From positions 6,262,001-6,326,000 of the forward strand of contig NZ_JQMJ01000004.1 in the NCBI RefSeq assembly GCF_000744655.1: 64,000 nucleotides of DNA, read 5' to 3'. The position numbers were made by a program, and so were the translations under genes. Positions 24,693-33,300 of this stretch are shown in pieces. This DNA is from Streptacidiphilus rugosus AM-16. Its GTDB lineage: Bacteria; Actinomycetota; Actinomycetes; Streptomycetales; Streptomycetaceae. The notes under the pieces are model-generated. The model made no database searches. It had not been told where the DNA came from and saw nothing but the letters and a program-made list of their open reading frames with translations. Within the stretch, counting starts at the first letter, position 1, and each line of letters opens with the position of its first letter.

Positions 24693-25291
24693 TTTCCGGT
24701 TCCCCCGTTGTCGTCGAGTTCCGCGGCCGTGTCGGCCTGCGGCAGCGGCGTGGCCGCAATGAAGTAACGAACGGCGCGCTCACCGGGACGCAGCGCGCGG
24801 GCATCCGCCCCGGCGGACACCAGGTGGGGCCGGATCAGCTCCCACATCTGCTCCTTGAGCTCGGCGGCCTGCTCGACGGTGAGCACCGCGATCGCGTCCA
24901 CCACGTCCGAGGCCGCGCGCCACTCGGCGCTCTCGTCCTCGCGGCGGTCGATCCAGGCGAGGACCTCGCGCAGTCCGCGCTCGACCACCAGCCGTTCGAG
25001 TCGGCCGCGGAGCAGGTCACCGGCCGGTCCGCCGTCGGTGATCCGCAGCTCGGGCTGCGCGCGCGGGATCTGCCAGACCCGCTCGCGCCGGTCCGGCCCG
25101 GGCGCCGCCTCCTCCACGAAGCCGTACTTGCCCAGCTGCCGCAGATGGAACGAGCAGCTGGCCTGCGAGGCCCCGAGCGCCCGCCCGCACTGGGCGGCCG
25201 TGGCCGGACCGCCGGTGGTCAGCAGGTCGATCAGGTCGAGCCGGAGCGGATGCGCCAGCGCCCTGATCGCCCTTGGGTCGTTGATCTCCAT
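24689..25291 (-). CDS. ArsR-type helix-turn-helix regulator
   Basis: A 200-residue regulator with an N-terminal winged helix (DPRAIRALAHPLRLDLIDLL, then ALGASQASCSFHLRQLGKYGFVEEA) of the ArsR/HTH_20 group and a helical C-terminal part. No metal-binding CXC motif in the recognition helix, so it is not an obvious metal sensor. ATG 25291 lies 7-8 bases below a consensus promoter, so the message is likely leaderless. It is the first gene of a two-gene operon with the MBL-fold enzyme, and a palindrome on its own -10 box suggests autorepression. Confidence 0.88.
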   Translation of the reverse strand: MEINDPRAIRALAHPLRLDLIDLLTTGGPATAAQCGRALGASQASCSFHLRQLGKYGFVEEAAPGPDRRERVWQIPRAQPELRITDGGPAGDLLRGRLERLVVERGLREVLAWIDRREDESAEWRAASDVVDAIAVLTVEQAAELKEQMWELIRPHLVSAGADARALRPGERAVRYFIAATPLPQADTAAELDDNGGTGK

Positions 25292-25294
25292 GCC

Positions 25295-25326
25295 CCAAAG
25301 AGTACTTTGGCATTTCGAGATGTCAA
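25295..25326 (-). promoter_or_regulatory. leaderless promoter with palindromic operator for the ArsR-MBL operon
   Basis: On the minus strand TTGACA (25321-25326, consensus -35) is followed after 16 bases by TACTCT (25299-25304). The ATG at 25291 begins 7 bases past the -10 box, where transcription would start. The palindrome CCAAAG-AGTA-CTTTGG (25295-25310) covers the -10 box and start point. Confidence 0.68.
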
Positions 25327-25414
25327 CGCTTTCTTTGACATCCTTGGCAGGCATGGCAGAAAAGGTGGGAAGTTCGTCATTGCTGCCATCCGGACGCCAC
25401 GCCAGGCTGGAGGC

Positions 25415-26431
25415 ATGACGACAGCCAGGACCGTCCTGTTCGTGCTCTACGACGGCCTCCAGAGCCTGGACCTGACCGGTCCGCTGGAGGTCTTCCACGC
25501 GGCCGGACGGATCGCGGCGGCCGACGGCGCTCCAGGGGCGTACCGGCTGGTGACCGCGTCACTCGGCGGCGTTCCGGTGACCACCGGCAGCGGGCTGCGG
25601 CTGACGCCCGACCAGGACCTGGCCCGCAGCGAGGCGCCGCACACCCTCGTCGTGCCCGGCGGGGACGGCACCCGCGATCCCGATCCGGCGCTCGTCGCCG
25701 CGCTCCGGGCGCTGGCTCCGGACGCCCAGCGGGTCGCCTCGGTCTGCACCGGGGCGTTCCTGCTCGCCGAGGCGGGGCTGCTGACCGGCCGCCGGGCCAC
25801 CACCCACTGGGGCTACGCCGGCACGCTCGCCGCGCGCTTCCCCGGGATCGAGGTCGATCCTGAGCCGATCTTCGTCCGCGACGGCCCGGTGGCCACCTCC
25901 GCCGGGGTGACCGCCGGCCTCGACCTGGCACTGGCCCTGGTCGAGGAGGATCTGGGCGGGGAGGTCGCCCTGCGGACGGCCCAGGCCCTGGTGATGTTCC
26001 TGCGCCGTCCCGGCGGCCAGGCCCAGTTCAGCGCGCAGCTGACGGTGCAGCTGGCCGAGCGGCAGCCGCTGCGGGAGGTGCAGCAGTGGATCTCGGAGCA
26101 TCCGGAGGCCGACCTCTCGGTGGAGACGCTCGCCGGGCGGGCGGCCCTGTCGCCGCGCCAGTTCGCCCGCGCCTTCGCGGCCGAGACGGGCCGCACACCC
26201 GGCCGCTACGTGGACGACGTCCGCCTGGAGACCGCCCGGCGGCGGCTGGAGGAGAGCGCGGACAGCGTCGAGAGCATCGCCCGCGGCTGCGGCTACGGCA
26301 CACCGGAGGCGATGCGCCGCGCCTTCCTCCGCACGCTGGCGGTGCCGCCGGGCGAGTACCGCAGGCGTTTCCGTCCCGGTTCCGCTCCCCGTTCCGCCCC
26401 CGACGACCCGCAGAAGGAGACCGTGCGATGA
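25415..26431 (+). CDS. GlxA-family regulator (DJ-1/PfpI domain plus AraC helix-turn-helix)
   Basis: A 338-residue regulator. The N-terminal half is a DJ-1/PfpI fold (VLFVLYDGLQSLDLTGPLEVF; nucleophile-elbow-like SVCTGAFLLAEAGLLTGRRATTHW near residue 110). The C-terminal 100 residues are an AraC domain with two helix-turn-helix units (LSVETLAGRAALSPRQFARAF; DSVESIARGCGYGTPEAMRRAF). ATG 25415 is very close to GGAGG; the longer frame overlaps the opposite ArsR gene. It overlaps the next gene as ATGA. It probably senses a small molecule and controls the DJ-1 enzyme downstream. Confidence 0.9.
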   Translation: MTTARTVLFVLYDGLQSLDLTGPLEVFHAAGRIAAADGAPGAYRLVTASLGGVPVTTGSGLRLTPDQDLARSEAPHTLVVPGGDGTRDPDPALVAALRALAPDAQRVASVCTGAFLLAEAGLLTGRRATTHWGYAGTLAARFPGIEVDPEPIFVRDGPVATSAGVTAGLDLALALVEEDLGGEVALRTAQALVMFLRRPGGQAQFSAQLTVQLAERQPLREVQQWISEHPEADLSVETLAGRAALSPRQFARAFAAETGRTPGRYVDDVRLETARRRLEESADSVESIARGCGYGTPEAMRRAFLRTLAVPPGEYRRRFRPGSAPRSAPDDPQKETVR

Positions 26432-27063
26432 AGATCGCCGTCCTGCTCTACCCCGACATGACCGCGCTGGACGCGGTGGGCCCCTACGAGATCCTCGGGC
26501 GGATGCCCGGTGCCGAGATCGTCTTCGCGGCCGCGCGGCGCGGCGAGATCCGCACCGACCTCGGCAGCCTGGGCCTGACCGCGGACGCGGCCTTCGACGA
26601 GGTGACCGGGGCCGACCTGTTGCTCGTCCCCGGCGGCCCGGGCACTCGCGAGGCGCTGGGCGACCCGGCGACCTTGGAGTGGATCCGCCGGGTGGACGCC
26701 ACGACGCGGTGGACCACCTCGGTCTGCTCCGGCTCGCTGCTGCTGGCCGCCGCCGGACTGCTCAAGGACCGCCGCGCCACCACGCACTGGAACGCGATGG
26801 AGCACCTGGCCGCGTTCGGGGCCGTGCCGACCGCCGAACGCGTCGTGTTCGACGGCCGCTACGCCACCGCGGCGGGCGTCTCCGCCGGGATCGACCTGGC
26901 GCTGAGCCTGGCCGGCCGGCTCGCGGGCGACCGGGTGGCGCAGAAGATCCAGCTGGTCGTCGAGTACGACCCCACCCCGCCGTACGCCTGCGGCTCGCCC
27001 GCCCAGGCTCCGGCGGAGTTCGTCGCCGAGCTGCGCGCCGACGAGCTGCGGGTCACGTCGTGA
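26428..27063 (+). CDS. DJ-1/PfpI-family enzyme, isonitrile hydratase-like
   Basis: A 211-residue stand-alone DJ-1/PfpI protein: KIAVLLYPDMTALDAVGPYEIL, LLLVPGGPGTREAL, and the nucleophile Cys in TSVCSGSLLLAAAGLLKDRRATTHW (split by the elbow). The ordering and the RRATTHW motif resemble isocyanide (isonitrile) hydratase, but the substrate is not proven. ATG 26428 overlaps the stop of the GlxA gene (ATGA), so both are co-translated. It shares its fold with the regulator's N-terminal half, suggesting a sensor and enzyme from one duplication. Its end overlaps meaB by 11 bp tail to tail. Confidence 0.8.
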   Translation: MKIAVLLYPDMTALDAVGPYEILGRMPGAEIVFAAARRGEIRTDLGSLGLTADAAFDEVTGADLLLVPGGPGTREALGDPATLEWIRRVDATTRWTTSVCSGSLLLAAAGLLKDRRATTHWNAMEHLAAFGAVPTAERVVFDGRYATAAGVSAGIDLALSLAGRLAGDRVAQKIQLVVEYDPTPPYACGSPAQAPAEFVAELRADELRVTS

Positions 27064-28006
27064 TCGAGGCGATCAGGTCGTCGGCGGCGGTGTAGGAGTC
27101 CAGCTCGCCGGCGGCGACCTTGCCCGCCAGGGCGTCGAGGTGCCGGTCGCCGTGCAGGCTGCCGAAGCGCTCGCGCAGCGCGGTGACGGCGATCGCCTCG
27201 ATCTCGGCGGCGGCGCGGGCGACGCGGCGGGTGGCCAGCGTGCCGCTTCCGGTCATCCAGGCGAGGTGCTTCTCCAGGGCCTCGACGACCTCGGTGACGC
27301 CCTCCTGCTTGGCGGCGACGGTCTTCACGATCGGGGGACGCCAGTCCCCCGCGGCGCGGGCCTCGCCGAGGCCGAGCATGTGGTTGAGCTCACGGGCGGT
27401 CGCGTCCGCGCCGTCCCGGTCGGCCTTGTTGACGACGTAGAGGTCGCCGATCTCCAGGATGCCCGCCTTGGCGGCCTGGATGCCGTCGCCCATGCCGGGC
27501 GCGAGCAGCACGATGGTGGTGTCCGCCTGGGCCGCGATCTCCACCTCGGACTGCCCGACGCCGACCGTCTCGACGAGGATCACGTCGCAGCCCGCCGCGT
27601 CCAGCACCCGGATCGCCTGCGGCGCGGACCAGGCCAGACCGCCGAGGTGGCCACGGGTGGCCATGGAACGGATGAAGACCTCGGGGTCGGTGGCGTGCTC
27701 CTGCATCCGCACCCGGTCGCCCAGCAGCGCACCGCCGGAGAACGGCGAGGACGGGTCCACGGCGAGCACCCCGACCCGCTTGCCGAGTCGGCGGTACGCC
27801 GACACCAGCGCGGACGTCGAGGTCGACTTGCCGACCCCGGGCGATCCGGTCAGCCCGACGACGTAGGCACGCCCGGTCAGCGGCGCCAGCGTGGCCATCA
27901 CCTCGCGCAGCTGCGGGGACGCGCCCTCCACCAGCGAGATCAGCCGAGCGACCGCGCGCGGCCGCCCCTCTCGGGCCTGCTCGACCAGCGAGGGAACGTC
28001 GATCAT
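27053..28006 (-). CDS. meaB: MeaB/ArgK-type GTPase, B12-mutase chaperone
   Basis: A 317-residue G3E GTPase that loads and protects adenosylcobalamin in acyl-CoA mutases. Walker A is GSPGVGKST near residue 54; VDPSSPFSGGALLGDRVRM, VETVGVGQSE and NKAD (guanine specificity) follow. ATG 28006 has GGAG about 9 bases upstream. Probable clients are isobutyryl-CoA mutase (icmA, 7 kb away) and methylmalonyl-CoA mutase outside the window. The 3' end overlaps the DJ-1 gene. Confidence 0.94.
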   Translation of the reverse strand: MIDVPSLVEQAREGRPRAVARLISLVEGASPQLREVMATLAPLTGRAYVVGLTGSPGVGKSTSTSALVSAYRRLGKRVGVLAVDPSSPFSGGALLGDRVRMQEHATDPEVFIRSMATRGHLGGLAWSAPQAIRVLDAAGCDVILVETVGVGQSEVEIAAQADTTIVLLAPGMGDGIQAAKAGILEIGDLYVVNKADRDGADATARELNHMLGLGEARAAGDWRPPIVKTVAAKQEGVTEVVEALEKHLAWMTGSGTLATRRVARAAAEIEAIAVTALRERFGSLHGDRHLDALAGKVAAGELDSYTAADDLIASITT

Positions 28007-28069
28007 CGTGCGGAACTCCAGCCTGGGAACGAACGGTCAGAAATGGTCAGAGGCTCGGATGCACCTTCC

Positions 28070-28172
28070 AGGGGCGCGAGGAACCGCGCGACAAGCCGCT
28101 GACGTCCGGATGGTCCTCAACCCGCAGGGCCATCCCGACAGGGTGGTTGCTCGCGCAGTTCCTCGCGCCCCT
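28070..28172. repeat. ~100-bp palindromic repeat element, copy B
   Basis: Arms AGGGGCGCGAGGAACCGCGC and GCGCAGTTCCTCGCGCCCCT with an inner GGATGGTCCT...AGGGCCATCC stem. Same layout and orientation as copies A and C. It lies between the start of meaB and the end of the thiolase gene, and its last bases touch the thiolase terminator. Confidence 0.85.
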
Positions 28173-28197
28173 TCAAGGGCCCTGCGGGCCCTTGAAG
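28171..28197 (-). terminator. terminator after thiolase gene
   Basis: Perfect 12-bp stem CTTCAAGGGCCC/GGGCCCTTGAAG with a 3-base loop, 2 bp past the thiolase stop codon and abutting repeat copy B. Confidence 0.85.
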
Positions 28198-28199
28198 GC

Positions 28200-29408
28200 T
28201 TACGCCTTCGGGACGCGGACGATCAGGGCGTCGCCCTGGCCGCCGCCACCGCAGAGCGCGGCCGCGCCGACGCCGCCGCCGCGGCGCTGCAGCTCCAGCG
28301 CCAGGTGCAGGACCACGCGCGCGCCGGACATCCCGATCGGGTGACCCAGGGCGATCGCTCCGCCGTTGACGTTCACCTTGTCGAGCGAAATCCCCAGGTC
28401 CTTCACCGACTGCACCGCGACCGCCGCGAACGCCTCGTTGATCTCGACCAGGTCGAGCTCCTCGACGCCGATGCCCTCCTTGGACAGCGCGTGCTTGATC
28501 GCGTTGGACGGCTGCGACTGCAGCGAGTTGTCCGGGCCCGCGACGTTGCCGTGCGCGCCGATCTCGGCGATCCAGGTCAGGCCCAGCTCCTCGGCCTTGG
28601 CCTTGCTCATCACGACCACCGCGGCAGCGCCGTCGGAGATCTGCGAGGAGGTGCCCGCGGTGATGGTGCCGTCCTTCTTGAAGGCCGGGCGCAGCTTCGC
28701 CAGCGACTCGACCGTCGTGTCCGCGCGGACGCCCTCGTCCACGGAGAAGACGACCGGCTCGCCCTTGCGCTGCGGGATCTCGACCGGAACGATCTCGGCC
28801 TCGAAGACGCCGTTCTTCTGCGCGGCGGCGGCCAGCTGGTGCGAGCGCGCGGCGACCGCGTCCTGCTCCTCGCGGCCGATGCCGAGGCGGGTGTTGTGGG
28901 TCTCCGTCGACTCACCCATGGGGATGTTGTCGAAGGCGTCGGTCAGGCCGTCGTACGCCATCGCGTCGAGCATCTCGACCGCGCCGTACTTGAAGCCCTC
29001 GCGGGACTTGGGCAGCAGGTGCGGCGCGTTCGTCATCGACTCCTGGCCGCCGGCCACGACGATGTCGAACTCGCCCGCGCGGATCAGCTGGTCGGCCAGC
29101 GCGATCGCGTCCAGGCCGGAGAGGCAGACCTTGTTGATGGTCAGCGCCGGGACGTTCATCGGGATGCCGGCCTTGACGGCCGCCTGGCGGGCGGGGATCT
29201 GGCCCGCGCCGGCCTGGAGCACCTGGCCCATGATCACGTACTGGACCTGCTCGCCGGTGATCCCGGACCGCTCCATCGCGGCCTTGATCGCGAAGCCGCC
29301 GAGGTCGGCGCCCGAGAAGCCCTTGAGCGAGCCGAGCAGGCGGCCCATCGGGGTGCGGGCGCCCGCGACGATCACGGACGTGGTGGCGCTGCTTGCCGTG
29401 TTGCTCAT
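28200..29408 (-). CDS. acetyl-CoA C-acetyltransferase (thiolase)
   Basis: A 402-residue thiolase that condenses two acetyl-CoA or cleaves acetoacetyl-CoA. The nucleophile Cys is in [11 protein letters not shown] near residue 94; [16 protein letters not shown] holds the catalytic His, and [11 protein letters not shown] the second Cys. ATG 29408 has AAAGGGG 10 bases upstream; the frame to 29519 extends into the promoter. It may act with 3-hydroxybutyryl-CoA dehydrogenase (45178-46035) in C4-acyl-CoA or PHB metabolism. It diverges from mce across 231 bp with a perfect palindrome. Confidence 0.94.
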   Translation of the reverse strand: MSNTASSATTSVIVAGARTPMGRLLGSLKGFSGADLGGFAIKAAMERSGITGEQVQYVIMGQVLQAGAGQIPARQAAVKAGIPMNVPALTINKVCLSGLDAIALADQLIRAGEFDIVVAGGQESMTNAPHLLPKSREGFKYGAVEMLDAMAYDGLTDAFDNIPMGESTETHNTRLGIGREEQDAVAARSHQLAAAAQKNGVFEAEIVPVEIPQRKGEPVVFSVDEGVRADTTVESLAKLRPAFKKDGTITAGTSSQISDGAAAVVVMSKAKAEELGLTWIAEIGAHGNVAGPDNSLQSQPSNAIKHALSKEGIGVEELDLVEINEAFAAVAVQSVKDLGISLDKVNVNGGAIALGHPIGMSGARVVLHLALELQRRGGGVGAAALCGGGGQGDALIVRVPKA

Positions 29409-29490
29409 GGTGGTCGAGCCCCTTTGCTGCGACAGGAACTGGCCGCGCGGTGTGCCACGGCACCGCGTGCCAGTCGGGAGGTTTCCGCTC

Positions 29491-29508
29491 AATGTATCGA
29501 CCGGTCGA
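29491..29508. promoter_or_regulatory. palindromic operator between thiolase and mce
   Basis: TCGACCGGTCGA (29497-29508) is a perfect 12-bp palindrome. It lies immediately upstream of TACATT (minus strand, 29491-29496), a plausible -10 box for the thiolase gene, so a bound protein would block that promoter. Such CGACCGGTCG cores are usual for TetR-type repressors. Nothing else was recognised in this 231-bp gap. Confidence 0.5.
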
Positions 29509-29639
29509 CAGGGCGTCATCCGGCGAACAGTGTGATCACGGGCACGGTCGGCACGGGTTTCGCCCCCGCGCGAGTTGCGCTCTATTGGAGCGTAAGGCCG
29601 TCGCGGCCCATTCCCTCACTCCCTCAGGAGGACCTCCCC

Positions 29640-30077
29640 GTGCTGACGCGCATCGACCACATCGGCATCGCCTGCTTCGACCTCGACAAGACGGTCGAGT
29701 TCTACCGCGCGACCTACGGCTTCGAGGTGTTCCACAGCGAGGTCAACGAGGAGCAGGGCGTCCGCGAGGCCATGCTCAAGATCAACGAGACCGACGACGG
29801 CGGCGCGAGCTACCTGCAGCTGCTGGAGCCCACCCGCGAGGACAGCGCCGTCGGCAAGTGGCTCGCCAAGAACGGCGAGGGCGTGCACCACATCGCCTTC
29901 GGCACCGCCGACGTCGACGGCGACGCAGCGGACATTCGCGGCAAGGGTGTGCGGGTTCTCTACGACGAGCCGCGTATCGGCTCGATGGGCTCCCGGATCA
30001 CCTTCCTGCACCCCAAGGACTGCCACGGCGTGCTGACCGAGCTGGTGACCTCCGCGTCCCGGCCAACTCACGAGTAA
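29640..30077 (+). CDS. mce: methylmalonyl-CoA epimerase
   Basis: Interconverts (2R)- and (2S)-methylmalonyl-CoA, linking propionyl-CoA carboxylation to the B12 mutase. It is a 145-residue glyoxalase-fold (VOC) protein; metal ligands by family spacing are His7, Gln60, His84 and Glu134. GTG 29640 has AGGAGGA 7 bases upstream; the frame going back to 27891 is antisense to the thiolase and meaB. It belongs with icmA and meaB to the acyl-CoA/B12 set. Confidence 0.95.
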   Translation: MLTRIDHIGIACFDLDKTVEFYRATYGFEVFHSEVNEEQGVREAMLKINETDDGGASYLQLLEPTREDSAVGKWLAKNGEGVHHIAFGTADVDGDAADIRGKGVRVLYDEPRIGSMGSRITFLHPKDCHGVLTELVTSASRPTHE

Positions 30078-30088
30078 CAGCGGAATCA

Positions 30089-30102
30089 GGCCCGAACGGG
30101 CC
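30089..30102 (+). terminator. short GC hairpin after mce
   Basis: GGCCCG-AA-CGGGCC, 12 bp past the mce stop. Possibly part of a terminator. The remaining gap up to scy at 30371 (about 270 bp) is GC-rich, contains AAGGAG near 30290 without a following frame, and must hold the scy promoter, which I could not define. Confidence 0.4.
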
Positions 30103-30370
30103 CGGAATCCGTCCCAGCCGACGAGAAAAAGCGGCCGACCCCCCTGCACTCACCCTCGATGACGTGAGAAAATGCGCCGGTGCCACGGCCCGGCGGGCGG
30201 GGGGTGCGGGAGGGGTGCGCGGGGACCGCGTGGCCCACTCTTCCTCACGATCTGCCACCATTCTCCGTAAGGCACAGTGTTCATCAAGGAGCTCACCCGG
30301 ACGGCGGAGCGGGATACACCCGAACCGCCGACCGGTGGCGACGTGATCAGGAGACGGATGGGACCGCGGA

Positions 30371-33300
30371 GTGCGGGGCAACGACGGCTACGAGGTTGAC
30401 GATCACCTCGCCAAATTCGAGGCCGAGATGGATCGGCTTCGCAAGGAGCGCGAGAAGGCCGTCACACATGCCGAGGACCTCGCCTACCAGGTCGAAGTCC
30501 TCCGAGCCAAGCTGCACGAATCGCGTCGGCAGCTGGCTCAGCCGCGCGCGTTCGACTCCGTCGCCGGCCAGGCCGAACAGATCCTGCGCAACGCCGAGGC
30601 CCAGGCCGAGCAGCTGCGCCAGGAGGCCGAGCGCACCCGGATGGAGGCGCAGAACGCCACCGCCCGGCTGATGCAGGAGGCGGCCGACCGCAGCGCCAGG
30701 CTCCAGGCCGAATGGCAGGCCGAGGCCGAGGCCCGCCGTCGCCATCTCGAGAACGAGCTCGCCGAGCTGCGCCGCAGCGCCGAGATGCGGGTCAACGAGA
30801 ACGTCAACTGGGCCGAGCAGACCCGGGCCGGCACCGAGGCGCAGGCGCGGCAGGTGCTGGACCAGGCCCGTGCCGAGGCCGAGCAGATGCTGGCCGGCGC
30901 CCGCGCCGAGGCGATGGCCGTCTCCGAGTCCGCGACCTCCCAGGTCGCCGCCGACGTCGAGTCCACCCGTGCCGAGGCCGACGCCGTCCTGCAGCGCGCC
31001 CGCACCGAGGCCGAGCGGCTGCTCAACGCCGCCGCCGCACAGGCCCAGGACGCCACCGAGCGGGCCGAGCGGGTCCGCCTCGACGCCACCAGCGAGGCCG
31101 ACGAACAGCTGACCGCCGCCCAGGCCGAGATCCACCGCCTGCGCGGCGAGGCCGAGGGCCTGCGGGCCGAGGCCGAGCAGCGCCTGGCCAACGCCGAGGT
31201 CGCCGGCGAGCAGCGCGCCAGCACCGCCAAGGCCGAGGTCGCCCGCATGGTCGCCGCCGCGACCAAGGAGGCCGACGAGGTCAAGGCCGAGGCCCAGCGT
31301 CTGCTGGAGGAGGCGCGCGAGGAGATCGAGCGGCTCCGCAACGAGGCGCTGGAATCCGCCCGCACCGAGGGCGCCGCCAGCGCCACGGTCCACCTGGCCA
31401 AGGCCGCCAGGACCGCCGAGGACGTCGTCTCGCGCGCCACCACCGAGGCCGAGGCCGTCCGGGCCGCCGCCGCCGAGGAGGCCGAGCGTCTGCGCGCCGA
31501 GGCCAAGGCCGAGGCGCAGCTGCTGCGCGAGCAGGCCAAGGCCGCCACCAGCCAGGCCCAGGGCATGGCGATGGACGAGATCGCGGCGCACCAGGACGCC
31601 GCCGCCCAGCTGCGCGCCGAGGCCGAGCAGCTGCGGGCCGACTCCGCCGTCGAGGCCGAGCGGATCCGCGGCGAGGCGCGCCGCCAGGCCATAACGCAGA
31701 TCGAGGAGTCGGCCCACACCGCCGAGGAACTGCTGGTCAAGGCCAAGGCGGACGCCGACGAGCTGCGCGGAGGGGCCGCCGAGGAGGTCGCCGGGGCGAA
31801 GGCCCGCGCCGCCGAGGAGGCCCGCGAGGTCCAGGCCCGCGCCGAGGCGGTGCTGACCCGCGCCCGGGCCGAGGCCGAGCGGATCCGCGGCGAGGCCGAG
31901 GGTGTCCGCGACGCCGAGGCCGCCAAGGGCGTCGCCAAGGCGGAGGAGCTGCGCGCCGAGGCCGCGGCCGCCGCCGAGCAGCAGCACCAGGCCGCCGTGG
32001 CGGCCGCCGAGGAACTGCGGACGAACGCCGCCGCCGAGGCCGAGCGGGTGCAGGCGGAAGCGCGTCAGGAGCGCGCCGAGATCCTGGACGCCGCCGAGCG
32101 GCTCGCCGCCGAGCGCGCCGAGGAGGCGCATGCGGCGGGCGAGCGGGCCGTCGCCGACGCGAACGCCGCCGCCGAGCTGCGCGAGCGCACCGCCGTCGAG
32201 GTCGCCGAGTCGCGGGCGCAGGCCGAGGCCGAGCTGGCGCTGATGCGGGCGGACCTGGACAGCGAGATCGAGCGGCTGCGCGCCGAGGCCCGCGAGGCGG
32301 CCGCCGCCGACCTGGCGGAGGCGAAGGCGAAGCACGAGTCCGCCGAGTCGGACGCCGAGCAGATCAGGGCCGCGGCCAGGGAGGCCGCCGACGCGGATCT
32401 CGCCGAGGCCCGGGCCCAGCGCGAGGCGGCCGGCAGCGATGCCGAACGCATCCGCACCGAGGCCGGCGAGCGTGCCGAGGTCGACCTGGCGGAGGCGAAG
32501 GCCGCCCGCGAGCGGGCCGAGGCCGCAGTCGCCGAGGCCGAGGCGGAGGCCGAGCGGGTCCGTGCCGCGGCCGCCGCGCAGGAGAGCGAGATCGCCGAGC
32601 GCCGGGTGGTGCTGCTGGCCACCGCGCAGGCCGACGCCGAGTCGGTGCGGGCCAAGGCCAGGGAGGCCGCCGAACAGGCGGAGCAGGAGCGGATCCGCCA
32701 GGCCGCGGAGGACGCCGCCCGGCGCGAGGCGCTGCTGGCGACCGCCCAGGCCGACTCCGAGCAGCTGGTCGAGCAGGCCAGGCTCACCGCCGAGCAGGCG
32801 GAGCAGGCCGCGACGCAGCACGCCGCCGAGCTGGCCGCGCTGCGCGCCGAGGCCGAGCAGGAGCACGCCGACCAGCGGCAGACCGTGCTGAACCAGGCCC
32901 ACGCCGACGGCGACCAGGTCCGCGCGGAGGCCCGCGAGGCCGCCGCACAGGATCTCGCCGAGGCCAAGGCCTCCCGCGAAGCGACCGCCCAGACGCTGAT
33001 CGAGGCCCAGGCCGCCGCCGAGGAGACCCGCGAGGCCGCGGTCGCCGAGGCCGAGGAGATCCGCGACCAGGCCCGCCGCGAGCAGGAGGAGGCCGCCGCC
33101 GAGCTGGCCAGGCTACGTGCCGAGGCCGACGCGGCGATGGCTGCCGAGCACGAGGCGATGGTCGAGCAGCGCGCCCAGGCCGACGCCCGCGCCGCCGAGG
33201 TCGTCGCGCAGGCCGAGCAGTCCGCCGCCGAGCACGCGGCCGACCTGGCCGCGCTGCGCGCGGAGACCGAGCGCGAGCTGGCCGACCGCCGCGACGCGGT

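Noticed and set aside
30347..32902. 851-codon open frame on the minus strand opposite scy (and similar ones at 32065-33534 and 33113-34318)
   Set aside because: They mirror the Ala/Glu/Arg coiled-coil repeats of scy read backwards (Leu/Gly/Ala repeats), have no ribosome binding site, and GC-rich coding DNA commonly keeps such frames open.
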